Shown one piece after another: positions 8,437 through 16,043 of a stretch of 64,000 nucleotides of DNA (position 1 is the stretch's first letter; each line of letters opens with the position of its first letter). The position numbers were made by a program, and so were the translations under genes. The notes below the pieces were generated by a model. The model worked only from the letters and a program-made list of their open reading frames with translations. It was not told where the DNA came from and made no database searches. Origin of the DNA: Planctomycetota bacterium (GTDB taxonomy: Bacteria > Planctomycetota > Phycisphaerae > Sedimentisphaerales > Anaerohalosphaeraceae). The stretch covers positions 1-64,000 of the forward strand of contig JAKPDO010000028.1 of NCBI GenBank assembly GCA_029552545.1. The letters run 5' to 3'.

Positions 8437-9435
8437 TTAGTGCATGTGCCGGGACCGCCGGAAGGCGGGCGGCATCATTCTGCCTTGGCCGTGCTCTCGT
8501 CCGTCATTGGGGAACAAGGCCAGATGAATAACGGACTGTTCAAACCATAATGCCTGCCCGAAAAGCTCATCGGATTGGAAGCGAAGTTCCTCTCCGAGTC
8601 CGACGGCTTTAAAGAGCTGGGTTTGACATCGTTTCAGGCCGTCGAGAAAGAATCGGGCGTTTTTTTCGTCGAACGATTTTTCGGGTTCGTTCCTCTGTTG
8701 GAGCGCCTCGAGGGCATAAGCGGCGGTCAGGCGCGGCCAGATTTTTTTCAGGGTGTCGGGTTTGTCAAAGACATCCAGGATGAGCATTCGCCCGCCGATG
8801 GAAGCGGCGACGCCGCAGACACCTTCCGGATAAGCGAGGGCTTTTGTAAAATTCTCCCAGTTGTCTTTTTGACGGTCGTAAACATCTTTCATCGCTTTGG
8901 TTGGAGAATGGAGCTCAAATGCCTGGAGCGCTTGCTCCACTTCGTCCCAGATTTCACCCTGATCGGCCAGGGGTTGTCCGATGGAGCAGAGCGACTCGGT
9001 TACCCGGCGGGTTTTTGAGGCCCGTAATTTGGGAAACGAGAGGCCGCCGGAGATGAAATCGGGCCGGCAGTGATGCCAGCGGCCCTGCTCCACGCAGGAG
9101 ACGGGGATATCCTGAACGGATTGTGCCTCCAGCAGGATTGTGGTGTTCAGGATGCGGTTTTGCTTGGCGCCGACGAGCTCTTCACCGTCGAGCAGGAGGA
9201 TGCGGTGCGGGCTTTTGTTTTCGACGCGCAGGGTGTTGACTTGTCCGGCGGTGCTGACTTCCTGAACCGTCAGCAGCCCCTGTTCGAGGGCTTCGGAGGC
9301 CACCAGATAAGAGACTGAGCCGTTCAGTCCGACCAGCGGAACCAGCGTCAAATTCCGGTACGTCAGCGGCGGTTTGGTTTGAATTGTTTCGGATAACTCT
9401 GCAAGAATTTGAACTCCCCTGACTTCTTCACTCAT
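8437..9435 (-). CDS. ARPP-1-like (DUF6569 family) protein
   Basis: This 332-residue soluble protein resembles the ARPP-1 family (ARG and rhodanese-phosphatase-superfamily associated), recognised from the central motif LLLDGEELVGAKQNRILNTT and the following PVSCVEQGRW segment. Biochemical function is not established. I start it at ATG 9435 (MSEEVRGVQ), which has AGGAG 8 nt upstream; an 18-residue longer frame has no such site. It lies between the cas operon and a WYL regulator, all on one strand. It has no signal peptide or membrane segment. A link to the CRISPR system is only suggested by position. Confidence 0.65.
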   Translation of the reverse strand: MSEEVRGVQILAELSETIQTKPPLTYRNLTLVPLVGLNGSVSYLVASEALEQGLLTVQEVSTAGQVNTLRVENKSPHRILLLDGEELVGAKQNRILNTTILLEAQSVQDIPVSCVEQGRWHHCRPDFISGGLSFPKLRASKTRRVTESLCSIGQPLADQGEIWDEVEQALQAFELHSPTKAMKDVYDRQKDNWENFTKALAYPEGVCGVAASIGGRMLILDVFDKPDTLKKIWPRLTAAYALEALQQRNEPEKSFDEKNARFFLDGLKRCQTQLFKAVGLGEELRFQSDELFGQALWFEQSVIHLALFPNDGREHGQGRMMPPAFRRSRHMH

Positions 9436-9503
9436 TTTTGTTTCTCCTGTTTCATTTGATTCGGCCTTCTGAATTCCGAGAGAAAGCATGGCCTTCCTTT
9501 AAG

Positions 9504-9585
9504 ATAATACGGGGATGGTCTGACAGGTCTGGTCAGGGGATTTGTTTTGGGGGAGGCGGATGGGAATGACAGGACTGGTCAGACC
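9504..9585 (-). promoter_or_regulatory. Candidate operator pair and promoter of the ARPP-1-like gene
   Basis: Two near-identical 15-bp boxes, GACAGGTCTGGTCAG (9522-9536) and GACAGGACTGGTCAG (9568-9582), are 46 bp apart. The first box is part of an imperfect palindrome, CTGAC-N7-GTCAG. On the minus strand a TATTAT (9509-9504) is a possible -10 box, and the first palindrome occupies the place of the -35 box, which otherwise matches poorly. This looks like an activator-dependent or repressor-controlled promoter. The neighbouring WYL protein is the obvious candidate binder. Confidence 0.45.
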
Positions 9586-9653
9586 TACGATTTTTTGGGT
9601 CTGCGAATGGAAAAAGAAACTATGAATAGGGGCTTGATGGGAAGAAAAAATTT

Positions 9654-10655
9654 TTAATTTTTTGGGGTCGCCGCGTATTGCTCAAGCATCCGCTGCAGTT
9701 CATTTTCGAGCTGCCGAATGAGGGAACGCGGCGTCAGGACGTGTGCGTGGGAGCCGAAGCTTAAAATCCAGCGAATCAGCTCGGCACTGGGGGCGATTTC
9801 GAATTGGGCAAGCAGAGAATCCCCGTTATCCTGAAGGATGGTTTGGGAGGGATGCCTGCGTGTTTCACGAACGTTGGCGGCGGCCCAGCCGTCAAAACGG
9901 ATGCGGATTTTGCATGGTGCAACAGGTTCAGAGAAGATGCCGAAGCTGTCCTGTACATGCCGGACGAGGGAGAAGTCGGCAGGTCGGCGGAAGGATTGAC
10001 CGGTGGCTTCGGCGCTCTGAATGCGGCTGACCTTGAGGGTGCGAATTTCTTCGTATCGCTGCATCCAGCCGATGCAGTACAGGTCCCCGTCGAAAAAGAC
10101 CAATCCGTAGGGCTGATAGAGGGTTTCGTAAGGCTCCGGGTGCCGGGTGGATTGATACCGGAGGCGGACGGTCTGGGAGTCCTGGACGGCGCGGGTGAGG
10201 ATTCGGATGATTTTGTCGTGGGCGGCGTAGGTGTTCAGGGCGGAGGTTTTGACCAGAAAATGCTCTTCAAGTCTGGAGAAATACTCGAGGGTGCGGGGGG
10301 AGAGCATGGCCTTGATTTTCTCCAGGAGCGAGGCCAGACCTTCGCCGAATTGGGTGCCGGACAGAGGGGAAAGGAGTTTTTGGCTCAGGTAGATGCTGAT
10401 GAGTTCCGTAGGGGTAAAGACAAGCCGGTCGCTTTCGATGAAATGGCGGCTCATTTTCCAGAAACGCTTTCCGAAATCCCGCTCTTCATAGGTGATGGGG
10501 AAGCCGAGTTCGCGGAGGATATTTAAGTCCCGCAGGACCTGCCGCTGGCTGCATTCGAGACGCTGGGCCAGTTCCTGACTGTCAATCCCGAAATAGACGG
10601 ATTGGAGGGCTTTCAGGAGGTTCCACTGGCGCATCAGCGACTGGCCGCGTGACAT
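9654..10655 (-). CDS. HTH-WYL domain transcriptional regulator
   Basis: This 333-residue protein has a DeoR/HTH_11-type helix-turn-helix at the N-terminus (about residues 12-60; IDSQELAQRLECSQRQVLRDLNIL split as helices) and a WYL-type ligand-binding domain in the middle (YQPYGLVFFDGDLYCIGW, then RTLKVSRI), followed by a C-terminal extension. WYL proteins are DNA-binding sensors of nucleic-acid-like ligands and often control CRISPR and other defence loci. ATG 10655 follows AGGAGCC. It is transcribed from its own promoter just upstream and is 218 bp from the ARPP-1-like gene. A role in controlling that gene or the cas operon is inference. Confidence 0.88.
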   Translation of the reverse strand: MSRGQSLMRQWNLLKALQSVYFGIDSQELAQRLECSQRQVLRDLNILRELGFPITYEERDFGKRFWKMSRHFIESDRLVFTPTELISIYLSQKLLSPLSGTQFGEGLASLLEKIKAMLSPRTLEYFSRLEEHFLVKTSALNTYAAHDKIIRILTRAVQDSQTVRLRYQSTRHPEPYETLYQPYGLVFFDGDLYCIGWMQRYEEIRTLKVSRIQSAEATGQSFRRPADFSLVRHVQDSFGIFSEPVAPCKIRIRFDGWAAANVRETRRHPSQTILQDNGDSLLAQFEIAPSAELIRWILSFGSHAHVLTPRSLIRQLENELQRMLEQYAATPKN

Positions 10656-10703
10656 GAGGGCTCCTTTCCATCTGCATCCTTCTTCTTTCCTTCAAAACAA
10701 ACA

Positions 10704-10732
10704 CTATAAAGAGAAATTGGGTTTTCAGCAAG
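10704..10732 (-). promoter_or_regulatory. Promoter of the WYL regulator gene
   Basis: On the minus strand TTGCTG (10732-10727) and TATAGT (10709-10704) are separated by 17 bp, about 45 bp upstream of the ATG at 10655. Confidence 0.65.
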
Positions 10733-10803
10733 GTTTTTTACCTTTTCCTGATAAGATGTTTCCATTCACCTGAATGTGCGGGCAGAAGCGAGGGTCAAAA
10801 AGG

Positions 10804-11020
10804 GTGGATTCCCGCCTTCCTCCTTCGCTGAAAGCTTCGGAGGGCGGGTCGTGGGAAGACTGGATTCCCGCCTGCGCGGGAATGACGGAGGATATGCGGG
10901 AATGACGGAGGATATGCGGGAATGACGGAGGATGCGCGAGAATGATGGGTGAGGCGAGGGAAGGAGGGGGGAGGCGCGGGAAGGACAAGAAAGACGCCAG
11001 TCATCAGTTATCAGTCGTCA
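10804..11020. repeat. REP-like palindrome with 20-bp tandem repeats
   Basis: A 434-bp gene-free gap (10656-11089) holds a repeat cluster. ATTCCCGC (10864-10871) pairs with GCGGGAAT (10876-10883) to form a small palindrome of a type dispersed in many bacterial genomes. A second partial copy of GGATTCCCGCC begins near 10806. From 10876 the 20-bp unit GCGGGAATGACGGAGGATAT is repeated exactly twice, then a third time with two changes (10916-10935), then decays over one to three further units to about 10985. Short CAGTnnTCAG-type repeats follow at about 10998-11028. The short open frames here are repeat translations, not genes. Confidence 0.85.
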
Positions 11021-11089
11021 GTTGTCAGAGAGCAGGGATTGGCCGGATCAGGTCTGTGAGCCCGGATGGATAGAACAGTGTCGCCGTTT

Positions 11090-11947
11090 TTAAGGACGCT
11101 GGGCGCAGGCGGCGACGTATTCCTGGAATTGTTTGAGCAGGGCGGCGGTACAGGGACCGGGCCGGCCAGTTCCGACGGGGTTTCCGTCAAATTGAGTAAT
11201 CGGCAGGATGTCTTTGGTTGTTACGGCCAGGAACAGCTCGTCCATTTGGGCGGCCTGCTGCGGCGTGACGGCCTGCTCGACGGGTGTGAGCCCGACATCA
11301 CGGGCGATTCGAAGGACTACCGCCCGTGTAATCGAAGGCAGAATCTCAGGGCCGAGGGGATGGGTATAGAGGGTTTTTTCCTTTCCGTTTACGGCAAAGA
11401 ATGCCGAGCCCGCTCCTTCGGTAATCAGCCCTTTGTCATTAACCAAAAGGGCTTCGGTGCATCCTTTTCGGTCGGCCTCGATGCGGGCCAGGACGTTCGG
11501 CAGCAGATTGAGGGATTTGATGTCGCAGCGTTTCCATCGCAGGTCCGGGTGCGTACAGACGCGGATGCCGTGCTGCTTTTTTTTCGGGTCGTCGTGGAGC
11601 TCCTGAACGGTCAGAAAGAAAGAGGGTTTCAGGTTCGGGCCGGGCAGGTGTTCGCGGAGTTCGCAGCCGCGGGTGAGGTGAAAATAGATTTTGGCGGTCC
11701 GGAAGCCGGCTTTTTCGAAGGCCTCGAGGATTCGCGAGCGGATTTGGGCGATGTCGAAACCGCCCAGTTGGATTTCGGCAGCACTTCGTTCGAAGCGGGA
11801 TAAGTGCTCCTCGAGGGCAAAAATGCGTCCGTGATAGCTGCGAAGCACCTCATAAACGCCGTCTCCGAAGAAGAGCCCGCGGTCCATTTTGTCCAGCGGG
11901 ACTTCGGTCAGCGGCAGCAGGTTTTCATTCAGAACAGCCAATTCCAT
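11090..11947 (-). CDS. Class IV aminotransferase, D-amino acid aminotransferase type
   Basis: This 285-residue PLP enzyme of fold type IV is close in length to D-alanine aminotransferases. DRGLFFGDGVYEVLRSYHGRIF near the N-terminus (split DRGLFFGDGVYE / VLRSYHGRIF) is the family opening. The likely PLP lysine is in CDIKSLNLL, and LITEGAGSAFF matches the cofactor-phosphate region. It probably interconverts D-amino acids and 2-oxo acids, but branched-chain aminotransferases and aminodeoxychorismate lyase share the fold. I start at ATG 11947, behind GGAGA; an upstream in-frame extension to 12010 would cover the promoter. Confidence 0.85.
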   Translation of the reverse strand: MELAVLNENLLPLTEVPLDKMDRGLFFGDGVYEVLRSYHGRIFALEEHLSRFERSAAEIQLGGFDIAQIRSRILEAFEKAGFRTAKIYFHLTRGCELREHLPGPNLKPSFFLTVQELHDDPKKKQHGIRVCTHPDLRWKRCDIKSLNLLPNVLARIEADRKGCTEALLVNDKGLITEGAGSAFFAVNGKEKTLYTHPLGPEILPSITRAVVLRIARDVGLTPVEQAVTPQQAAQMDELFLAVTTKDILPITQFDGNPVGTGRPGPCTAALLKQFQEYVAACAQRP

Positions 11948-11981
11948 ATCCGATTCTCCGGTCGAATTTTGTAAAATGGGT

Positions 11982-12010
11982 ATCATAGAATATCGTCTGT
12001 TCTTTGGCAA
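11982..12010 (-). promoter_or_regulatory. Promoter of the aminotransferase gene
   Basis: On the minus strand TTGCCA (12010-12005) and TATGAT (11987-11982) are 17 bp apart, placing transcription start close to 11975 and supporting the ATG at 11947 as the start. Confidence 0.7.
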
Positions 12011-12116
12011 TGGATAAGATTTCCAAACGGCCGGCGGGTGCAGCAGAAATCTTTCTATTCGATAACTTATTTTAAGACAAGGGGTTATGGTTTTTTAAAT
12101 TGCCGATAAAAAAGAC

Positions 12117-12145
12117 TTTACAAGAAGATTAAAAAAATCTACAAT
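12117..12145 (+). promoter_or_regulatory. Promoter of rplU
   Basis: TTTACA (12117-12122) and TACAAT (12140-12145) are separated by 17 bp. The predicted leader before the rplU ATG at 12202 is about 50 nt. Confidence 0.7.
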
Positions 12146-12201
12146 ACCTGACTCTTATGGGTTTGTGATTGAACAAGGTTATTTGACAGATGAGGACAAA
12201 T

Positions 12202-12531
12202 ATGTACGCGATTATTGAACAAGGCGGCAAGCAATATAAGGTCGTACAGGGGGATATGCTTCGGATTGAGCTGACGGATGCGCCGGCGGACGCCCAGACG
12301 ATTCAGCTGGACAAGGTGCTGCTGGTGCGGGACGGGGATTCGATTCGAATCGGCGAGCCGTATGTGAAGGGTGCCAAAGTTACGGCCCGGTTTCAGGGGA
12401 CGGCCGAAGAGTCGGTGGTTAAAGGCCCCAAACTGTACCCGATGTATTTCCGGCGGCGCAAGAACTCCCGGAAGAAAATCGGACATCGTCAGAAATATCA
12501 GCAGGTCGTGATTGAACGGATTGAAGCATAA
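12202..12531 (+). CDS. rplU: Large ribosomal subunit protein L21
   Basis: This 109-residue protein is bacterial L21, which binds 23S rRNA in the 50S subunit. MYAIIEQGGKQYKV is the family N-terminus, and the basic FRRRKNSRKKIGHRQKY segment near the C-terminus is the L21 signature. I start at ATG 12202, preceded by GAGGACAAAT; an in-frame ATG at 12190 would leave no good ribosome-binding site. An intrinsic terminator follows. L27 (rpmA), which normally comes next to rplU, is not here: the gene is a single-gene unit. Confidence 0.97.
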   Translation: MYAIIEQGGKQYKVVQGDMLRIELTDAPADAQTIQLDKVLLVRDGDSIRIGEPYVKGAKVTARFQGTAEESVVKGPKLYPMYFRRRKNSRKKIGHRQKYQQVVIERIEA

Positions 12532-12563
12532 ACGGGCCTGGTGAGACGGGGTTGAGGAATTCC

Positions 12564-12595
12564 AACCTGCCTGCGGACAGCGGGCAGGTTTTTTT
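12564..12595 (+). terminator. Intrinsic terminator after rplU
   Basis: An 11-bp stem (12564-12574 with 12580-12590, one G-U pair) with a 5-nt loop is followed by a T run to 12595. Confidence 0.92.
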
Positions 12596-12680
12596 ATACT
12601 CAAACGGACTGGGACAGCAAAAGAAAGGCCAAAAACGCCTTGAGGAAACTCGAGGAGCAGGGAATCGCGAAAGGGAGAGT

Positions 12681-13271
12681 ATGCGGGATTTCTGGATGGT
12701 TTTTGTTCCGCTGTTTGTGGCCGTGGATGCAATGGGAATTCTTCCGATTTATTTGGGGCTTGTTGAGGGAGTGCCTCAAGCAGAGCGAAAACGTGTAGTC
12801 AAGCAGTCTTTTGTGACTGCTTTGACTGTGGCGGTCGGATTTGTTTTTCTGGGCAAGGGGGTCTTTCGATTTTTGGGGATCAGTGTTTCTGATTTTATGG
12901 TGGCCGGCGGGGCGCTGCTGTTTATCATCGCGACACTGGATTTGACTTCGGGAACCAAGTTTGCCCGCCGGGTGGATACGCTGGGGGCGGTTCCGCTGGG
13001 GGTGCCGCTGATTGTGGGGCCGGCGGTGCTGACGACCAGTCTGATGCTGGTGGATGTGCACGGGCTGACGGCAACGCTGGCGGCGGTATTGCTGAATCTG
13101 GTGCTGGCGGTCGGAATTCTGCTGACGGCGGATTTCTGGAATCGTCTGCTGGGATCAACGGGGTCACAGGCGCTTTCCAAGGTGGCCAGTCTGATTCTGG
13201 CGGCGATTGCCGTGATGATGATTCGCCGGGGCCTGCTGGGGATTTTCCCGGGCTGGGGCGGAGGTGTTTAG
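12681..13271 (+). CDS. MarC-family integral membrane protein
   Basis: This 196-residue, very hydrophobic protein has about six membrane segments. It opens with FVPLFVAVDAMGILPIYLGL and contains GKGVFRFLGISVSDFMVAGGALLF and VPLGVPLIVGPAVLTTSL, typical of the MarC family (six-helix inner-membrane proteins of unproven function, possibly transporters). I start at ATG 12681 behind GGGAGAG; the longer open frame to 12552 overlaps the rplU terminator and encodes a polar stretch unlike the family. It converges on the E2 gene, with stops overlapping by 4 bp. Confidence 0.88.
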   Translation: MRDFWMVFVPLFVAVDAMGILPIYLGLVEGVPQAERKRVVKQSFVTALTVAVGFVFLGKGVFRFLGISVSDFMVAGGALLFIIATLDLTSGTKFARRVDTLGAVPLGVPLIVGPAVLTTSLMLVDVHGLTATLAAVLLNLVLAVGILLTADFWNRLLGSTGSQALSKVASLILAAIAVMMIRRGLLGIFPGWGGGV

Positions 13272-14395
13272 GGATTGTCGAGCAGTTCCTGGGGGTGTTC
13301 AAGCATCTTTTTGATGTGGTCAAGGAACTGGGCGGCTTCTGCGCCGTTGACAATGCGGTGATCCACCGAGAGGGTGAGGGTCATTCGTTTTCGGATTTGG
13401 ATTTGGCTGCCGTCGGGTACGCATTGTTCCCGGATTCGACCGACGCCCAAGATAGACGTCTGACCGGGGATGACGATCGGGATAAACGAGTCGATGCCGT
13501 AGCCGCCCAGATTGCTGATAGTCATTGAGCCGCCGTCGAGGTCTTCGGGACGCAGGGCGTTTCGGCGGGCTCGGGTGACCAGGTCTTCAACGGCGGCGGA
13601 AATCTGGGACAAAGACAGGGTATCCACCGCCCGCAGGACCGGTGCGACGACTCCCTGTTCGGAGGCAACGGCCAATCCGATGTCGATTTGGGGGGCCAGT
13701 TCAATGGTATCTGTCCCCAGACGCCCTGTTAAAATCGGGTAGCGCCGCAAGGAGACCGCGGCGGCTTTGAGAAGGAAATCATTGTAGGAAAGATTGTTTC
13801 CCTGTTTTTTGAAGGTATCCCGCAGTTGCGTCAGTTCTGTTACATCCGCCTGCAGATTCAGGTAAAAGCAGGGGATTTGGCGCTTGGAGAGGAGCATTCT
13901 TTGGGCTACAACGGCCTGCCAGCGTGTAAAAGGGACTTTTTTGCCGGGTTTGAACTGTGCAGGCGCAACGGCACCGGAGGTTTGGAAGGCCTCGACGGCT
14001 TCCTGGGGTCTGATGAGGGAGGGGGTTTCCGGAATCCGCAGAAGGTCTGCAGGAGAAACGGAATGGGCAAGGGGAGCGGCGGGTTCGAGAATCCTTTCCC
14101 GGGCGGTTTGGACCTGCTGTTTGAGTTTTTCGAGCCGTTCGGGGTTGATAGGACGGCCGTCTTCGGTAAGGACAAAGAGAGGAGTATCCACCGGAAGGGT
14201 GACCGGCGGCTCGACGAGGACAGCGCCTATCGTTCCATCGGCGGGGGATTCAATCTGCATGGCTGCCTTGTCCGTTTCGATATCGGCCAGGACCTGGCCT
14301 TTGCAGACTTTTTGTCCGACCTGGACATGGACGGCCACAATCACGGCCTGTTCCATCGTACGCCCCAATCGAGGCAGAAGAATTTCAATTGCCAT
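13268..14395 (-). CDS. Dihydrolipoyl acyltransferase (E2-type) with one lipoyl domain
   Basis: This 375-residue protein has an N-terminal lipoyl domain (residues 1-75) with the lipoylated lysine K43 in IETDKAAMQIESP, and a C-terminal acyltransferase domain (about 145-375) ending in VDHRIVNGAEAAQFL. It would transfer acyl groups to CoA in a 2-oxo acid dehydrogenase complex. Two oddities are visible. The linker (about 76-145) shows no clear E1/E3-binding domain. In the DHRxxDG active-site motif the aspartate is asparagine (H346, N350). No E1 or E3 gene is nearby, so the partner complex is unknown. ATG 14395 lies beside a weak site. Confidence 0.88.
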   Translation of the reverse strand: MAIEILLPRLGRTMEQAVIVAVHVQVGQKVCKGQVLADIETDKAAMQIESPADGTIGAVLVEPPVTLPVDTPLFVLTEDGRPINPERLEKLKQQVQTARERILEPAAPLAHSVSPADLLRIPETPSLIRPQEAVEAFQTSGAVAPAQFKPGKKVPFTRWQAVVAQRMLLSKRQIPCFYLNLQADVTELTQLRDTFKKQGNNLSYNDFLLKAAAVSLRRYPILTGRLGTDTIELAPQIDIGLAVASEQGVVAPVLRAVDTLSLSQISAAVEDLVTRARRNALRPEDLDGGSMTISNLGGYGIDSFIPIVIPGQTSILGVGRIREQCVPDGSQIQIRKRMTLTLSVDHRIVNGAEAAQFLDHIKKMLEHPQELLDNP

Positions 14396-14485
14396 CCGCA
14401 GATTCCTGTTTTTCGATTTGTTTTGTCTCGAATACAGGAATTGTATATACCGGCCGAGGAGATGGCCTGCAAGTTTTTTTGTGTC

Positions 14486-15535
14486 TTAATTTCTCGCGTA
14501 CTGGATGAGAGCGGAGGCGATTTTGTCGAGCGGCAAAACAACCTCGGCGGCATCCAGTTTGATGGCCTCTTTGGGCATCCCAAAGACGATGCAGGTGGCT
14601 TCATCCTGGGCGATGGTGTGGGCGCCGGCCTGTCTCATGGCCAGCAGTCCCTTGGCGCCGTCGTTGCCCATGCCGGTAAGAATAGCGCCGACGGCGTTGG
14701 GTCCGGCGTATTTTGCGACGGAGTTGAAAAGGACTTCAACGCTGGGTTTCTGATGACAGACGGCCGGACCGTCTTTGATGGAGACATAGTAATTGGCGCC
14801 GGAACGCTGCAAGACCATATGGTAGCCGCCGGGAGCAATAAGCACTCTGCCGGGGATGACGGAGTCTCCGTCGACGGCCTCTTTGACCTGGACTTTGCAT
14901 TCGTTGTTAAGCCGTTCCGCAAACGAATGGGTAAATTGGGCTGGCATGTGCTGAACGACGACGGTTCCCGGACAGTCCGGCGGCAGGGCGGACAGGACAC
15001 AGGTGAGGGCCTGAACGCCGCCGGTGGATGCACCGATGGCCAGGATTTTGTTTGTGGTCTCGAGCATCGAGGCGGATTCGAGGGGCTTGATCGGCTCGCT
15101 CTGTGTCGCGACGGGTTTGGGATAACGGCCTTTGGGAATGGCCAGAATGGTTTCGCAAAGCTGTTTGCAGGCATCTCCTACGGAGTAGGAAGGACCGGGC
15201 TTGGCCAGCACTTCGACAGCCCCGGAGGCGAGGGCTTCGATGGCGGTTTTGCTGCCCTGGGGGGTCAGCGAGCTGAAGATAATAACCGGCATTGGATGAT
15301 ACTTCATCAGTTTTTTGAGGAATGTAACGCCGTCCATTCGGGGCATTTCGACGTCCAGAATCAGCACATCAGGGTTGAGCTGGACGATTTTGTCCCGGGC
15401 GATGTAGGGGTCCGGGGCGGTGGCAATAACCTCAATGGACGGGTGGGCTCCGAGCTGGGTACTGAGGATTTTTCGGACGATGGCGGAATCGTCAACAATC
15501 AGGACTTTGGTTGTTTCGAGTGCCGCAGAAGACAT
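14486..15535 (-). CDS. cheB: Chemotaxis protein-glutamate methylesterase/glutamine deamidase CheB
   Basis: This 349-residue protein has a receiver domain (phospho-acceptor D61 in ILDVEMPRMDG) and a C-terminal methylesterase domain with the catalytic triad S170 (GASTGG), H196 (QHMP) and D292 (GMGNDGA). It removes methyl groups from chemoreceptor glutamates, and CheA-dependent phosphorylation activates it. It is the last gene of the che operon, 11 bp after cheD, with AAGGAAT before ATG 15535. Confidence 0.97.
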   Translation of the reverse strand: MSSAALETTKVLIVDDSAIVRKILSTQLGAHPSIEVIATAPDPYIARDKIVQLNPDVLILDVEMPRMDGVTFLKKLMKYHPMPVIIFSSLTPQGSKTAIEALASGAVEVLAKPGPSYSVGDACKQLCETILAIPKGRYPKPVATQSEPIKPLESASMLETTNKILAIGASTGGVQALTCVLSALPPDCPGTVVVQHMPAQFTHSFAERLNNECKVQVKEAVDGDSVIPGRVLIAPGGYHMVLQRSGANYYVSIKDGPAVCHQKPSVEVLFNSVAKYAGPNAVGAILTGMGNDGAKGLLAMRQAGAHTIAQDEATCIVFGMPKEAIKLDAAEVVLPLDKIASALIQYARN

Positions 15536-15546
15536 GGGCGATTCCT

Positions 15547-16041
15547 TTAAAGATTTTTTTCAATTCCGCCGCTTTTGACTACGACGGTACCGTCATTCAT
15601 ATACAAATAGAGATTGCGGGGCTGATCGCCGCCGACATCGTGTCCTTTGAGCAGAAGGCCGTATTTCCAGAGGACCTTTCGGAGGGCCAGGAAGTTTCGT
15701 TTGCCGATGTCAAACCCCTGAGGACCGGTTTTCATAGCGGCGCCGCCGGCGGCTTTGACGATGATTCGATATTTGTCCGCACCGAGCTGCTGGAGATTGG
15801 CCATGAGGACATCCATTCCGGTGTCGCAAAACAAGAAGGGCTCCGCTTCGGCGCGTTGCGGGTCCATGGCGGATTCCGGCAGCTGGTAATGAATCATTCC
15901 GCCGATGGTTAGGGCGGGGTCGTAAAGAGCAACGGCTATACAGGAACCGAGCGAATAAGTAACCAGAACCGAATCCGGGTCCGTTGAAATCCGGGCGTCG
16001 GAAACCTGTACCACGATGTTTTTTTTCACGGCGGTGAGCAT
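15547..16041 (-). CDS. cheD: Chemoreceptor glutamine deamidase CheD
   Basis: This 164-residue protein matches CheD, which deamidates receptor glutamines and in some bacteria is sequestered by CheC to tune adaptation. The catalytic residues show with the family spacing: T28, C34 (SLGSCIAV) and H51 (MIHYQLP). It lies between cheR and cheB, so adaptation enzymes are grouped R-D-B. Presence of CheD goes with the CheX and CheC-like genes in the same operon. ATG 16041 follows AGGAAAT and lies 2 bp after cheR ends. Confidence 0.96.
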   Translation of the reverse strand: MLTAVKKNIVVQVSDARISTDPDSVLVTYSLGSCIAVALYDPALTIGGMIHYQLPESAMDPQRAEAEPFLFCDTGMDVLMANLQQLGADKYRIIVKAAGGAAMKTGPQGFDIGKRNFLALRKVLWKYGLLLKGHDVGGDQPRNLYLYMNDGTVVVKSGGIEKNL

Positions 16042-16043
16042 AT

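Noticed and set aside
10725-11004. Minus-strand frames with VIPAQAGIQ and similar peptides
   Set aside because: Translations of the REP-like palindrome and tandem repeats.
13826-15550. 574-codon plus-strand frame opposite E2 and cheB
   Set aside because: It spans parts of two real minus-strand genes and has no motifs of its own.
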